Below are positions 1 to 11,254 of a stretch of DNA of 64,000 nt, piece by piece. The number at the start of each line of letters is the position of its first letter. Position 1 is the stretch's first letter. The stretch covers positions 2,275,021 through 2,339,020 of the forward strand of contig NZ_FTPS01000001.1 of the NCBI RefSeq assembly GCF_900156525.1, given 5' to 3'. The notes under the pieces were generated by a model. The model saw only the letters and a list, made by a program, of their open reading frames with translations, was not told the DNA's origin and did not search any database. The position numbers and the translations under genes were made by a program. Source of the DNA: Pontibaca methylaminivorans. Lineage in GTDB: Bacteria > Pseudomonadota > Alphaproteobacteria > Rhodobacterales > Rhodobacteraceae.

Positions 1-1131
1 TCCTATCAGTCCTCGGTGTTCAACCGCGCCACCCAGGCACAGCGCCAGCCGGGTTCGGCCTTCAAGCCCTTCGTCTATGCGGCCGCGCTCGACAGCGGCT
101 ATACGCCGGCGACCATCGTCGTCGATGCGCCGATCGAGGTGAACACGCCGCAGGGGCTGTGGCGGCCCCGGAACTCCACGAACCGCTATTACGGGCCGAC
201 GCCGCTGCGCACCGGGATCGAACAGTCGCGCAACCTGATGACGGTGCGGCTGGCGCAGGAGGTCGGCATGGACGTGATCGCGGGCTATGCGGAACGCTTC
301 GGCGTCTATGACAACATGAGCACCTATCTGGCCAATTCGCTCGGCTCCGAGGAAACCACGCTTTACCGGATGGTGGCCGCCTATGCGATGTTCGCGAACG
401 GTGGCGAGCGCGTCGAGCCGACCCTGATTGACAGGATTCAGGACCGCTATGGCAAGACCATCTATCGCCATGACAAGCGCGAATGCCTTGATTGCGATGA
501 CGATGACCTGCCGATGGGGCTCGCGCCGCGGATTTCCTCGCAGCGCGAACAGGTCATGGACCCGATCACCGCCTATCAGCTCACCGCGATGCTGGAGGGT
601 GTGGTGAAGCGCGGCACCGCCGCGAGCGTGGTGAACCTTCCGGTGCCGACCGCGGGCAAGACCGGCACCACCAACGACGCGCGCGACGTCTGGTTCCTTG
701 GCTTCACCAGCAATATCGTCGCCGGCTGCTACATCGGTTTCGATCAGCCGCGCTCGCTCGGCTCGCGCGCCTACGGGGCGACCATGTGCGGTCCGGTGTT
801 CCAGTCCTTCATGACCAAGGCAGTTGAGAAATATGGCGGCGGCCCCTTCGCCGTGCCGCCGGGCGGGCATTTCATCAAGATCGACCGGTTTACCGGCGCG
901 CGCCTGTCGGACGAGGCGACGGGCGAAAACGTCGTCGCCGAATATTTCCGCGACGGGGCCGAGCCGATCTTTGGCCTGGCCTATGACGGGGGCTTCGCCA
1001 TGGGGTCGAACCTGCCGCTGGTCGAGGATGTGCGCGAACATGTGCGCGAGGTCGAGACATCCTCGGGCAGCAAGGCCAGCATCGGTTCCAAGGCGAATTT
1101 CGGCACGGTGAGTTCGGGCGGGCTCTATTGA
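1..1131 (+). CDS. mrcA: Penicillin-binding protein 1A, C-terminal part (truncated by window edge)
   Basis: This is the transpeptidase half of a class A bifunctional penicillin-binding protein, which polymerises and cross-links peptidoglycan in the periplasm. The reading frame is open from base 1, so the signal anchor and glycosyltransferase domain lie outside the window. All three motifs of the penicillin-binding fold are visible in the 376 residues present: the active-site SAFK (Ser at codon 55-57), SRN at about residue 76, and KTGTT starting at residue 220. The tail after the fold is Gly/Ser-rich, as is common in PBP1A. It lies 96 bases upstream of prfB on the same strand. Certain as to family; the call of PBP1A over other class A PBPs is inferred from motif context. 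Confidence 0.93.
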   Translation, partial: SYQSSVFNRATQAQRQPGSAFKPFVYAAALDSGYTPATIVVDAPIEVNTPQGLWRPRNSTNRYYGPTPLRTGIEQSRNLMTVRLAQEVGMDVIAGYAERFGVYDNMSTYLANSLGSEETTLYRMVAAYAMFANGGERVEPTLIDRIQDRYGKTIYRHDKRECLDCDDDDLPMGLAPRISSQREQVMDPITAYQLTAMLEGVVKRGTAASVVNLPVPTAGKTGTTNDARDVWFLGFTSNIVAGCYIGFDQPRSLGSRAYGATMCGPVFQSFMTKAVEKYGGGPFAVPPGGHFIKIDRFTGARLSDEATGENVVAEYFRDGAEPIFGLAYDGGFAMGSNLPLVEDVREHVREVETSSGSKASIGSKANFGTVSSGGLY

Positions 1132-1227
1132 ACCGCAGCCCGGCGCGCCTCATGTCGCCGTCCTCTGCTTGCTGCGGCCGGACGGGCAGTTTATCACGTG
1201 CCACGAACAGGATCACGAGGCTGGACC

Positions 1228-2352
1228 ATGCGCGCTGAAACCCAGAACCATATTGCCGGGATCGAGCGTTCGCTCGAGCTTCTGGCGCAGCGGATGGATC
1301 GCGAGACCGCCGGGCACCGGCTTGAGGAACTGAACGCAAGGGTCGAGGATCCCGATCTCTGGAATGATCCCGAGGCGGCGCAGAAACTGATGCGCGACCG
1401 TCAGATGCTGGTCGACGCGATCGAGACCCATGACGGGATCGCGCGCGAACTGTCCGACAATGTGGAACTGATCGAACTGGGCGAAATGGAGGGCGACGCC
1501 GAGATCGTGGCCGAGGCCGAGGCGGTGCTTGCCGAACTGGCCGGGCGCGCCGCGCACAAGTCGCTCGAGGCGCTGCTCGACGGCGAGGCCGATGCCAATG
1601 ACGCCTTTCTCGAGGTCCACGCCGGGGCAGGGGGCACCGAAAGCTGCGACTGGGCCTCGATGCTGGCGCGCATGTATCTGCGCTGGGCCGAGGGGCGGGG
1701 CTACAAGGTCGAGCTGCAATCCGAAAATGCCGGCGATGAGGCCGGGATCAAGTCGGCCACCTACAAGATCAGCGGGCCCAACGCCTATGGCTGGCTGAAA
1801 TCCGAAAGCGGCGTGCATCGCCTCGTGCGGATCAGCCCCTATGACAGCGCCGCCAAGCGCCATACATCTTTCAGCAGCGTCTGGGTCTATCCGGTGGTCG
1901 ACGACGATATCACCATCGAGGTGAACCCGGCCGATATCCGCATCGACACCTATCGCAGCACCGGCGCCGGCGGTCAGCACGTGAACACGACCGACTCCGC
2001 GGTGCGGATCACGCATATGCCGACCGGGATCGTGGTGACGAGTTCGGAAAAGTCCCAGCACCAGAACCGCGATATCGCCATGAAGGCGCTGAAATCGCGG
2101 CTGTATCAGCTTGAACTCGACCGGCGCAACGCGGCGATCACCGAAGCCCATGAAAGCAAGGGCGCCGCCGGTTGGGGCAACCAGATCCGGTCCTACGTGC
2201 TGCAACCCTACCAGATGGTGAAGGATCTGCGCACGAACCACGAGACCTCGGACACGAAGGGCGTGCTTGACGGCGATCTCGACGCCTTCATGGCCGCGAC
2301 CCTCGCCCTCGATCTGTCGGGCAAGAGCCGGGCCGATGCGCAGGCGACCTGA
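1228..2352 (+). CDS. prfB: Peptide chain release factor 2
   Basis: Class I release factor that recognises UGA and UAA and triggers peptidyl-tRNA hydrolysis. The catalytic GGQ is at residues 248-250 and the stop-codon recognition tripeptide is SPY at 203-205 (the textbook RF2 tripeptide is SPF). The length of 374 residues is normal for RF2. I chose the ATG at 1228, preceded by an AGG-containing ribosome site, over the upstream in-frame ATG at 1198, which would add ten low-complexity residues. The frame is continuous from the start, so the programmed +1 frameshift known from the E. coli gene is not needed here. The stop lies only six bases from the end of the converging regulator gene. Confidence 0.95.
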   Translation: MRAETQNHIAGIERSLELLAQRMDRETAGHRLEELNARVEDPDLWNDPEAAQKLMRDRQMLVDAIETHDGIARELSDNVELIELGEMEGDAEIVAEAEAVLAELAGRAAHKSLEALLDGEADANDAFLEVHAGAGGTESCDWASMLARMYLRWAEGRGYKVELQSENAGDEAGIKSATYKISGPNAYGWLKSESGVHRLVRISPYDSAAKRHTSFSSVWVYPVVDDDITIEVNPADIRIDTYRSTGAGGQHVNTTDSAVRITHMPTGIVVTSSEKSQHQNRDIAMKALKSRLYQLELDRRNAAITEAHESKGAAGWGNQIRSYVLQPYQMVKDLRTNHETSDTKGVLDGDLDAFMAATLALDLSGKSRADAQAT

Positions 2353-2358
2353 CGCCCG

Positions 2359-3156
2359 CTAGCGGAACGGGCGGTCGATCTGCAGCAGGTGGCGGTGAAA
2401 CGGCAGCAGCGCCGCCCGCGTGACATAGCCGGCCGCGCGCGCCGCCTGCATGACCGCTGCGCGATTGCGCCCCAGATGTTCGTAAACCAGCCGCGTCGTC
2501 CGCAGTTCGGCCGGGCTTTCGCGCGTGGGGCGGGCGGTATAGCCCAGCCAGAAGTTGTTCTCGAACGAGGCCACCCGCGCCAGATGGATGAACGAGGTCG
2601 TCATGCCGTTGCGCCGCGAGACCAGCGCCGCGATCCCGTCTTCCTGCCGCATCACGAGGCCGCGGAATTCACGCGCCGGCCCCATCGGGCGCAGCCCCTG
2701 TTCGCGCAGCGCCTCGCGCGGCTCGTAGCCCCGCAGGTAGCAGGTGCCGGCGCTGCGAAAGACCAGCACGAGCCCGACGAGGAACTGGTCCGGCCGCGCC
2801 GGATGCTGCCGCGAGAACCGGTAAAGCCCGCTCGGGAAGGTTTCCTCGTCCACGTCTCCAAGCGAGGGGCCGATGAAATCGGACAGGACCGGCCCGTTCA
2901 GAACCGGCTCGCGACGCTGCCCGTGGTCGAGCGGCTCCAGCAGCACGCGGGCATCGACTCCGAAGGTGGTGCAGATCCGGTGCAGCACATCGGGGCGCGG
3001 AAAGCTCTCGCCGTTCAGGAAGCGGTTTATCTGGGTGCGATTCAGGCCGAGTTCGCGCGCCTGTTCCGATATGGATCCGCGCGCGCGGATCAGTGTCCGA
3101 AGATTGTTGCCGAAAACAGATCGCAACTGCACCGGCGACTGAGCGGTCTTAACCAT
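2359..3156 (-). CDS. HTH (Cro/CI-XRE type) transcriptional regulator
   Basis: A 265-residue protein with an N-terminal lambda-repressor-like helix-turn-helix at about residues 12-65, containing an LNRTQINRFLNGE recognition stretch. A C-terminal domain of about 180 residues follows that I do not recognise as a known ligand-binding fold. The start at 3156 (MVKTAQ) is favoured because the frame further upstream encodes no recognisable domain and a TAAGGG ribosome site precedes this ATG. It is transcribed divergently from the small gene at 3383. Target genes cannot be deduced. Similar XRE proteins with this C-terminal region occur in Rhodobacteraceae as uncharacterised regulators (from memory, not checked). 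Confidence 0.75.
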   Translation of the reverse strand: MVKTAQSPVQLRSVFGNNLRTLIRARGSISEQARELGLNRTQINRFLNGESFPRPDVLHRICTTFGVDARVLLEPLDHGQRREPVLNGPVLSDFIGPSLGDVDEETFPSGLYRFSRQHPARPDQFLVGLVLVFRSAGTCYLRGYEPREALREQGLRPMGPAREFRGLVMRQEDGIAALVSRRNGMTTSFIHLARVASFENNFWLGYTARPTRESPAELRTTRLVYEHLGRNRAAVMQAARAAGYVTRAALLPFHRHLLQIDRPFR

Positions 3157-3382
3157 ACACGAGCCCTTACCCGCCGCGTCAGAGGCGGCAAGATTCAACC
3201 ACACCGGCCCGCTCCGAACGACTCCCACCCCCGGCAGCGACACGATTCCGTGACAGGCTGACACGAAATCGTGATAAATTTTAGCGGATTCGGCACAAGA
3301 TACAATCCATCGAACCGGAATAATCCATGACAGAGCTGGTCCGAAAGCCGAGAACCGGTGAAAACAACGAAATGGTGCGGAA

Positions 3383-3721
3383 ATGGATGGTGTGGTTCTG
3401 TGGCGTGACCGTGAAAGGGGCAAGGCGGTGATCTGGTGTTCGGATCACGGCGACCTGGCGTTCTGCCGCGACGGCGATGGCGATGGCGGAGAGCAGTTCC
3501 GTTTCGGACCGGGCGATCTGGTGGAATTCGATCTGGCGATCGAACAAAGCCTGCGCTGGGCCCGTAATCCCCGCCTGATGGTGTCGGGGGCCTTTTCCGA
3601 TCTGGCGCAGCAGTTGCTTTCCCTGATCGGAATGGGGCCGCAACCGGGCATGGCCCCGCGCGCCTCGGCCGAGATCCTGCCGTTCTGCTCCCGGGTGGAG
3701 ACCTGTCCGACCGGCATGTGA
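3383..3721 (+). CDS. Conserved hypothetical protein, 112 aa
   Basis: A small soluble, acidic protein beginning MDGVVLWRDRE. It has no signal peptide, membrane segment or motif I can name. The codon pattern (strong third-position G/C) supports this frame over the overlapping minus-strand frame, whose product is arginine-rich and shadow-like. Similar small proteins with the opening VVLWRD..GKAVIWC are, from memory, common single-copy hypotheticals in Rhodobacteraceae. It is divergent from the XRE regulator, with 226 bases between the start codons, so shared regulation is possible. No function is proposed. Confidence 0.65.
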   Translation: MDGVVLWRDRERGKAVIWCSDHGDLAFCRDGDGDGGEQFRFGPGDLVEFDLAIEQSLRWARNPRLMVSGAFSDLAQQLLSLIGMGPQPGMAPRASAEILPFCSRVETCPTGM

Positions 3722-3824
3722 CAGCACCCCGACTGTAACGCCCCCGGCGGCCGGGATGCGGAGGGCGCAGGCCGCGCCGGTGCGGACCTTCCCGGGGTCG
3801 GCCGCGGGTTTTGCGGTGCGCGCC

Positions 3825-4385
3825 TTACTGCCCGCGTAGCAGCGCGGCGATCCCGGTGCGCGCGATTTCGGTCAGCCCGAGCGGGCGCATGAGATCGGCG
3901 AAGGCGTCGATCTTTTCCGGCGTGCCCGTGATCTCGAAGATGAAGCTCCCGAGCGTGGTGTCCACCACATTGGCGCGGAAGATATCCGCAAGGCGCAGCG
4001 CCTCGACCCGTTCCTTGCCCTCGCCCACCACCTTGATGATGGCAAGCTCGCGCTCGACTGCGTTGCCCTCGACCGTCAGGTCATGCACCTCGTGCACGGG
4101 AATGATCCGCCCGAGTTGCGCCTTGATGTGTTCGATCACCTGCGGGGTTCCGGTGGTGACGATGGTGATGCGCGACAGGTGGCCGGTGTGATCGACCTCG
4201 GCCACGGTCAGGCTTTCGATGTTGTAGCCCCGTCCCGAGAACAGCCCGATCACCCGTGCCAGCACGCCGGGCTCGTTCTCGACCAGCACCGCCAGCGTGT
4301 GACGCTCGTCCACGTCCGAAAACGTCGGGCGCAGGTTGTAGGCAGAGTGCCGCGAGGCACCTTTCTTGATATGCAGGGCTGACAT
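3825..4385 (-). CDS. ilvH: Acetolactate synthase small (regulatory) subunit
   Basis: Regulatory subunit of acetohydroxyacid synthase, the first common enzyme of valine, leucine and isoleucine synthesis; it confers valine feedback control. The 186-residue product has the expected N-terminal ACT domain (VENEPGVLARVIGLFSGRGYNIESL, about residues 32-60) and a C-terminal ACT-like half. It begins MSALHIKK after an AGGAAAGG ribosome site. It lies 55 bases downstream of ilvB on the same strand, so the two subunits are very probably co-transcribed and controlled by the leader described at 6282..6332. Confidence 0.95.
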   Translation of the reverse strand: MSALHIKKGASRHSAYNLRPTFSDVDERHTLAVLVENEPGVLARVIGLFSGRGYNIESLTVAEVDHTGHLSRITIVTTGTPQVIEHIKAQLGRIIPVHEVHDLTVEGNAVERELAIIKVVGEGKERVEALRLADIFRANVVDTTLGSFIFEITGTPEKIDAFADLMRPLGLTEIARTGIAALLRGQ

Positions 4386-4440
4386 GTCGTGCCTTTCCTA
4401 TGGGTCGTCGTCGTGCGGGCGGGCGTCTTGCGGGCCTTGC

Positions 4441-6192
<1,752 letters not shown>

Positions 6193-6228
6193 CTGCTAGC
6201 TCCATCCGAGACATCGCCGTATACGCAT

Positions 6229-6255
6229 AAAAAAGCCCCCGAGGATTTCGGAGGC
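6229..6255 (-). terminator. Attenuator terminator of the ilvBH operon
   Basis: Read on the minus strand, an 8-bp stem GCCTCCGA/TCGGGGGC (one G-U pair) with a 5-base loop is followed by six T residues (6229-6234). It lies between the leader peptide stop and the ilvB start, so it is a Rho-independent terminator in front of the structural genes. This is the expected arrangement for transcription attenuation. A further complementary pair, GCATGGG inside the leader-peptide codons (6289-6295) and CCCATGC (6256-6262), abuts the terminator stem. I could not resolve a clean antiterminator that competes for the terminator arm itself. Confidence 0.88.
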
Positions 6256-6281
6256 GCATGGGGTCTGAATATGGCAATCCG

Positions 6282-6332
6282 TTACCGGCCCATGCACCTG
6301 CTTCCTGCTACTACTACCACCGAGGTGATCAT
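6282..6332 (-). CDS. ilvL: ilv operon leader peptide, 16 aa, with four consecutive Val codons
   Basis: A short open frame on the minus strand upstream of ilvB. It starts ATG ATC ACC TCG and runs through GTG GTA GTA GTA (codons 5-8) to a TAA at 6282-6284, giving MITSVVVVAGSRCMGR. A GGAG ribosome site lies just before the ATG. The run of valine codons followed by a terminator with a T-tract is the signature of ribosome-mediated attenuation: scarcity of charged tRNA-Val would stall the ribosome and allow read-through into ilvB. The rare use of GTA in this GC-rich genome should sharpen the response. Too short for routine gene callers. Confidence 0.87.
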   Translation of the reverse strand: MITSVVVVAGSRCMGR

Positions 6333-6476
6333 GACTAGGGGACTCCGTGATGCTGGCCGAAGATTATGAGCCCGGGCAACAAGGGTCAACCGTCAATCGC
6401 CGGTTTGTGACCTGCGGTCGCGGATGATGCCCCGTCCCGCGCCGGCGGTCCGCCGCACCGGGATCGGGGGCGGCGT

Positions 6477-7298
6477 TCAGGCGTCCTTGTGCCGTGCGGG
6501 ACGCTGGATACAGGCGACCTGTTCGGCGATCGGCGTCGCCGGGGGTGATTGCGTGTCGGCGCCGCATTGCCCGCTGTCGCCAAGCGCCGCCCAGGTGCCG
6601 TTGCGATAGACCTCGAGCCCCGAAAAGCGGGCCTTGTATCCCATCTTCGGACTGCCCGGCACCCAGTAGCCGAGATAGACATAGGGCAGCCCCGCCTCGC
6701 GCGCGATCTCCACATGATCAAGGATCATGTAGGTGCCGAGCGAGGCATTCGGCCGGTCCGGGGCATAGAAGGAATAGACCATGCTGAGCCCGTCCTCGAG
6801 AATGTCGGTCAGGCAGACCCCGACCAGTTCGTCGCGCTCACCGGGGTCGCAATATTCGATCAGGCGGCTGCGGATCGGGGTTTCCTCGACCATGGCCGCG
6901 AATTCGAACACGTCCATATCCGCCATGCCGCCATCCGCATGGCGCGCCTTCAGGTAATCGCCGAAAAGCGCGTATTGCTCGTCGGTCGCCCAGGAGGATT
7001 TCACCCGCCGTGTCAGTGCGGCATTGCGCCGCGAGGTGCGGCGCTGGCTCTTGTCCGCGCGGAAGGCCGCGACGTTGATCCGCGCCGACATGCAGGCCGC
7101 GCAATCGGCGCAGGCGGGGCGGTACAGCACGTTCTGGGAGCGTCGGAACCCCTGCTGCGACAGGCAGTCGTTCAGTTGCGCCGCATCCTCGCCCTGAAGC
7201 GCGGTGAACAGCTTGCGCTCCATCCGGCCCTCCAGATAGGGGCAGGGCTGGGGCGCCGTCACATAGAATTGTGGCGCGATCGGAAGTGTATGACGCAT
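6477..7298 (-). CDS. bpt: Aspartate/glutamate leucyltransferase (ATE1-like, bacterial N-end rule)
   Basis: Transfers an amino acid, by family precedent leucine, from tRNA to proteins with N-terminal Asp or Glu, marking them for ClpAP degradation. The 273 residues contain the N-terminal Cys cluster [12 protein letters not shown] typical of the ATE family and the C-terminal [22 protein letters not shown] segment that is nearly invariant in it. The start at 7298 ([14 protein letters not shown]) is chosen because homology-like sequence begins there; the extra 22 residues upstream look like leader. The last 20 or so residues are low-complexity. Whether the substrate is Leu- or Arg-tRNA cannot be read directly. 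Confidence 0.92.
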   Translation of the reverse strand: MRHTLPIAPQFYVTAPQPCPYLEGRMERKLFTALQGEDAAQLNDCLSQQGFRRSQNVLYRPACADCAACMSARINVAAFRADKSQRRTSRRNAALTRRVKSSWATDEQYALFGDYLKARHADGGMADMDVFEFAAMVEETPIRSRLIEYCDPGERDELVGVCLTDILEDGLSMVYSFYAPDRPNASLGTYMILDHVEIAREAGLPYVYLGYWVPGSPKMGYKARFSGLEVYRNGTWAALGDSGQCGADTQSPPATPIAEQVACIQRPARHKDA

Positions 7299-7422
7299 CT
7301 CGTGGTCCCCGAAACGATCCCGGCGGATCCGGGCGATCTTAACAATCGTTGACGGACGGGCCAACCGGATTCGCGACCCTTCGGGCGACCGCCCGTGCCG
7401 TGACCGGCCGGCTCCGGCCCGC

Positions 7423-7866
7423 CTAAAGCCCGGGATCGCGGCGCCGGTTCAGTGCCGTGGTGCCGAGGATCCGGTCCGTCAGCCCCTGCTTGCGGGCGCT
7501 GCCCAGCATCAGCACGACCGAGATCACCTGCAGCACCGGCAGCGCGATCGAGATCATGTAGCCGAGCGTATGCGCCACCGCCTGCCCCGGGCTCAGGGGG
7601 CCGTCATCGGCATTGCGCAATTCGATCCCGGTGAACCGCATCCCCCAGGTGGCCGAGCCCCCCGCGATGGTCAGGGAACGGTAGCAGAAGCTCACGATCA
7701 TCCACAGCACCGGCCAGAAGAAGGCGCCGATGAACAATGTCATCACTACGGCAAGCGCCGAAAGCACGAGGATGATCGCAAGGTCGATCAGCCAGGCGAT
7801 CAGCCGCCGTCCGTTCACGCCGGTGTAAAGCTGCGGCTCGAGGTCGGGATCGGGCAGGGTGGGCAT
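7423..7866 (-). CDS. RDD-family membrane protein
   Basis: A 147-residue integral membrane protein with the RDD-family opening ([14 protein letters not shown], the R..D pair at the start of the first helix). Three hydrophobic segments are visible at about residues 24-50, 52-72 and 100-125. The family is widespread and functionally unclear, with some members linked to ion or stress tolerance. It sits downstream of metG on the same strand with a gap of about 70 bases, so it may be co-transcribed. Confidence 0.85.
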   Translation of the reverse strand: MPTLPDPDLEPQLYTGVNGRRLIAWLIDLAIILVLSALAVVMTLFIGAFFWPVLWMIVSFCYRSLTIAGGSATWGMRFTGIELRNADDGPLSPGQAVAHTLGYMISIALPVLQVISVVLMLGSARKQGLTDRILGTTALNRRRDPGL

Positions 7867-7938
7867 CGCGGGCCTTTCGATAGCGGATCTGGCAGGGTCC
7901 GCTGTCAGATGGGCAGCGCGGGCGCGAAATCAATCGCG

Positions 7939-9648
7939 CTAGTCGCGGCGCCCGGAAAACCGGGCCTGCCAGTCTTCGCGCTGCTCGTCGGTGATCTTGG
8001 CGAAAAGCGGCTCGGGCACGGTGAAGGCATGTCCCGGCGCCAGGGTGTCGAGCGCGCCCGCCACATCGTCGGGCCAGCCCCTGTCGTCGCATCCGAGCGC
8101 CGCGAGGATCCGCTCGGCCGCATCGGGAATGAACGGGGCCGAGAGCACGGCGTAAAGCCGCATGAGGTTCAGGCCAAGGCGCACCTGCATCGCGGCGCGG
8201 GCGGGATCTTCCTTGAATACGGCCCAGGGGGCGGCGGATTGCAGATATTCGTTGCCCGCAACCCAGATCGCCCGCAGCTCCGCCGCGGATTTGCGCACTT
8301 CCATCGCCTCCATCTGCCGCTCATAGGCGCGGATCCGGGTGGTGAGGCTTTCGGCCAGCGCCTGTTCGGCCTCGCCCCATGCCCCGCCTTCGGGGATCGT
8401 CTCGCCAAAGCGCGAGCGGCAGAACTTGGTCACGCGGCTGACGAAATTGCCGAGTACATCGGCCAGATCCTTGTTTGCGGAGACCTGGAAGTTTTCCCAG
8501 GTGAATTCGGAATCGCTCCCTTCCGGCGCATGGCTCAGCAGCCACCAGCGCCAGTAGTCGGCCGGCAGGATCTCGAGCGCCTGATCCTGGAACACGCCGC
8601 GCCCCTGGCTGGTCGAGAACTGGCCGCCGTCGAAATTCAGGTAGTTGAAGGATTTGAGGTGATCCACCAGCTTCCACGGCTCGCCCGAGCCGATCAGCGT
8701 CGCCGGGAAGGACAGCGTGTGAAAGGGCACGTTGTCCTTGCCCATGAACTGGACATAGCGCACGTCATCGGCGCCCCTGTCGGTGCGCCACCAGCGTTCC
8801 CAGTCGTTCCCGGTCGCCTCGGCCCATTCGGCGGCGCAGCCGATATATTCGATCGGCGCATCGAACCAGACATAGAAGACCTTGCCCTCCATCCCCGGCC
8901 AGTCCCTGTCGCCGCGTTTCACCGGAATGCCCCAGTCGAGGTCGCGGGTGATGCCCCGATCCTGCAGCCCGTCGCCGTCATGGAGCCATTTCTTCGCGAT
9001 CGAAGTGGTCAGCAGCGGCCAGTCGGTCTTGGAATCGATCCAGCGGTCGAGCTCGTCCCGCAGGGCCGACTGGCGCAGGTAAAGGTGCTTGGTCTCGCGC
9101 ACCTCGAGGTCGGTGCTGCCGGAAATCGCGCTGCGCGGGTCGATCAGGTCCACCGGATCAAGCTGCTTCGTGCAGTTTTCGCACTGGTCGCCGCGCGCGT
9201 TTTCATAGCCGCAGTTCGGGCAGGTGCCGACGATATAGCGGTCGGGCAGGAACCGCCCGTCGGCGCGGGAATAGACCTGCCGTTCGCTCACTTCGCGGAT
9301 ATAGCCGTTATCGGCGAGCCGGCCCGCGAAATGCTGCGTCAGCCGGTGGTTCTGCGGGCTCGAGGAGCGGCCGAAATGGTCGAAGGACAGCCCGAAGCGG
9401 CGCGCGATGTCCTCCTGCACCCCGTGCATGCGCCGGCAGTAGTCGGCGACCGGCTCTCCCGCCTTGGCCGCGGCAAGCTCTGCCGGTGTGCCGTGTTCGT
9501 CGGTGGCGCAGAGGAACAGCACCTCATGGCCGCGGCCGCGCATGTAGCGGGCATAAAGGTCGGCCGGAAGCTGGCTGCCGACAAGGTTCCCGAGGTGCTT
9601 GATTCCATTGATATAGGGAAGAGCCGAAGTGATCAGTATCCGTGCCAT
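7939..9648 (-). CDS. metG: Methionyl-tRNA synthetase
   Basis: Class I aminoacyl-tRNA synthetase charging tRNA-Met. The 569 residues include the HIGH-type motif HLGN at 18-21, a four-Cys zinc knuckle (CPNC..CENC) in the connective peptide, and the second signature written QFSTS at 343-347 instead of KMSKS or KFSKS. There is no C-terminal EMAP/Trbp111 domain, as expected for this length. The start at 9648 ([12 protein letters not shown]) is fixed by the conserved first strand; the frame extends about 108 residues further upstream without homology. It is divergent from the carnitine genes. Confidence 0.94.
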   Translation of the reverse strand: MARILITSALPYINGIKHLGNLVGSQLPADLYARYMRGRGHEVLFLCATDEHGTPAELAAAKAGEPVADYCRRMHGVQEDIARRFGLSFDHFGRSSSPQNHRLTQHFAGRLADNGYIREVSERQVYSRADGRFLPDRYIVGTCPNCGYENARGDQCENCTKQLDPVDLIDPRSAISGSTDLEVRETKHLYLRQSALRDELDRWIDSKTDWPLLTTSIAKKWLHDGDGLQDRGITRDLDWGIPVKRGDRDWPGMEGKVFYVWFDAPIEYIGCAAEWAEATGNDWERWWRTDRGADDVRYVQFMGKDNVPFHTLSFPATLIGSGEPWKLVDHLKSFNYLNFDGGQFSTSQGRGVFQDQALEILPADYWRWWLLSHAPEGSDSEFTWENFQVSANKDLADVLGNFVSRVTKFCRSRFGETIPEGGAWGEAEQALAESLTTRIRAYERQMEAMEVRKSAAELRAIWVAGNEYLQSAAPWAVFKEDPARAAMQVRLGLNLMRLYAVLSAPFIPDAAERILAALGCDDRGWPDDVAGALDTLAPGHAFTVPEPLFAKITDEQREDWQARFSGRRD

Positions 9649-9841
9649 GCGCGAGGCCCTTTCCGTGATTGCCGCTGCCTGCCTCTTAGCGCAGGCGCGG
9701 CAGGGCGTCACCCCCTTCCGCCCTGCCGTCAGGGGGCTGGCCGGTGCGCTGCCCTTGCACGGAAATTTTCGCGCGGATCTATGGCGTTCCGCGCCTTGCC
9801 GCGCCATGCTGTCGCCGAAGTTGCAAGGAACGAGGTGAGAG

Positions 9842-10759
9842 ATGCCGCTGAACATGAACCGGGAGGTCTTCATCACCTGCGCGGTGACCGGATCGGGGGG
9901 AACGCAGGACCGCAGCCCCCATGTGCCGCGCAGTCCCGAACAGATCGCACAAAGCGCCATCGCGGCGGCCAAGGCGGGCGCGGCGGTGGTGCACTGCCAT
10001 GTGCGCGACCCCGAGACCGGCGCCCCGAGCCGCGATCCCGCGCTTTACCGCGAAGTGACCGAACGCATCCGGGAGTCCGACACCGACGTGGTGCTGAACC
10101 TGACCGCCGGGATGGGCGGCGACATGGTCTTCGGCGGGCCGGAACATCCGCTGCCGCTGAACGAGGAGGGCACCGACATGATCGGCGCCACCGCGCGCAT
10201 GGAGCATGTGGCGCAATGCCTGCCCGAGATTTGCACGCTCGACTGCGGCACGATGAACTTTGCCGAGGCCGATTACGTCATGACCAACACGCCCGGCATG
10301 CTGCAGGCCATGGGGCGCATGATGACCGAACTCGGCGTCAAGCCGGAGATCGAGGCCTTCGACACCGGGCATCTCTGGTATGCGCGCCAGCTGGTCGAGG
10401 ATGGCGTGCTCGAGGCGCCGGCGCTGGTGCAGCTCTGCATGGGGGTGCCGTGGGGCGCGCCGAACGACCTCAACACCTTCATGGCGATGGTGAACAACAT
10501 CCCGCAAGGGTGGAATTTCTCGGCGTTTTCCTTGGGCCGCAACCAGATGGCCTATGTCGCCGCCGCGGTTCTGGCCGGGGGCAATGTGCGCGTCGGGCTC
10601 GAGGACAATCTCTGGCTCGACAAGGGGGTTCTGGCCGAAAACTGGCAACTGGTGGAACGCGCCGTGACCATCATCGAGAACATGGGCGCGCGGGTGATCG
10701 GGCCCGATGAGGTGCGCGAGCGCCTCGGGCTCACCAAACGGGCACCGACACCGCGGTGA
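9842..10759 (+). CDS. BKACE-family beta-keto acid cleavage enzyme, probably 3-dehydrocarnitine cleaving
   Basis: Members of this family (DUF849/BKACE) cleave a beta-keto acid with acetyl-CoA. The dehydrocarnitine members give acetoacetate plus betainyl-CoA. The 305 residues show the metal-binding HCH at 51-53 ([12 protein letters not shown]) in a TIM-barrel-like sequence, followed by LNLTAGMGG and FDTGHLWYA. The substrate is assigned from context: the unit also encodes carnitine 3-dehydrogenase fused to a thioesterase, which are the preceding and following steps. The stop overlaps the start of the lipoprotein gene (GTGA). Confidence is high for the family and good for the substrate. Confidence 0.85.
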   Translation: MPLNMNREVFITCAVTGSGGTQDRSPHVPRSPEQIAQSAIAAAKAGAAVVHCHVRDPETGAPSRDPALYREVTERIRESDTDVVLNLTAGMGGDMVFGGPEHPLPLNEEGTDMIGATARMEHVAQCLPEICTLDCGTMNFAEADYVMTNTPGMLQAMGRMMTELGVKPEIEAFDTGHLWYARQLVEDGVLEAPALVQLCMGVPWGAPNDLNTFMAMVNNIPQGWNFSAFSLGRNQMAYVAAAVLAGGNVRVGLEDNLWLDKGVLAENWQLVERAVTIIENMGARVIGPDEVRERLGLTKRAPTPR

Positions 10760-11235
10760 GGCGGCTTCTGCTGCTGGCGCTGGTCGCTCTTGCGGGCTGC
10801 TCGGCGCCGTTCGCGTCGCGCGGCTATCGCGACACGGGCGCACCGATCGGCGCGACCAGCCGGTTCGACGCCGCGCGCTTTGCCGGCACCTACCGGGTGG
10901 TTGCGGAATTCGCGCCCGACAACACCCGCGCCCTGCGCCGCACCCTGCGATTTGAGCAGGGGGACGGCGGCCTTGTCATGCGCGACGGGCTGCGCACCGT
11001 GCCGCTTGCGGTGGTCGGGCCCGGGCGGCTGCGCCCCGCGGGCGCGGGGACCGAACAGGACATCTGGGTGCTCTGGGGCGATGCGGATGACCGCACCGCG
11101 GTTCTCGGCACGCCCTCGGGCGCTTTCGGCATGATCATCGAGCGTGGCAATGGTGCGGCGGACAGGATGCAGGCCGCGCGCGAGATACTCGAATGGTATG
11201 GCTATGACCTCGCGCATCTGGTCTGGTTGGAATGA
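10756..11235 (+). CDS. Lipocalin-like lipoprotein embedded in the carnitine unit
   Basis: A 159-residue protein starting at a GTG that overlaps the BKACE stop by four bases. It carries a lipoprotein signal ([15 protein letters not shown], lipid Cys at 15). The mature part resembles bacterial lipocalin/Blc-like proteins: [17 protein letters not shown] matches the usual N-terminal strand containing G.WY in classical lipocalins, here G.YR, and it ends in a long helix. It is probably anchored in the outer membrane or periplasm and may bind a hydrophobic ligand. Its position between two carnitine-catabolic enzymes suggests a role with acyl-carnitines, which is inference only. Confidence 0.7.
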   Translation: MRRLLLLALVALAGCSAPFASRGYRDTGAPIGATSRFDAARFAGTYRVVAEFAPDNTRALRRTLRFEQGDGGLVMRDGLRTVPLAVVGPGRLRPAGAGTEQDIWVLWGDADDRTAVLGTPSGAFGMIIERGNGAADRMQAAREILEWYGYDLAHLVWLE

Positions 11236-11254
11236 CATTTCAGGAGGACGGACA

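Noticed and set aside
1228..1320. Programmed frameshift in prfB
   Set aside because: The frame is open from the start and no in-frame TGA near codon 25 is present, so no shift is needed.
3281..3727. Minus-strand frame opposite the 112-aa hypothetical gene
   Set aside because: Codon bias and the start of the plus-strand frame are better, and the minus-strand product is shadow-like.
7570..10710. Very long plus-strand frame of over 1000 codons opposite metG
   Set aside because: It spans metG, the RDD gene and BKACE in other frames, has repeated Arg-rich shadow composition, and contains no recognisable domain.
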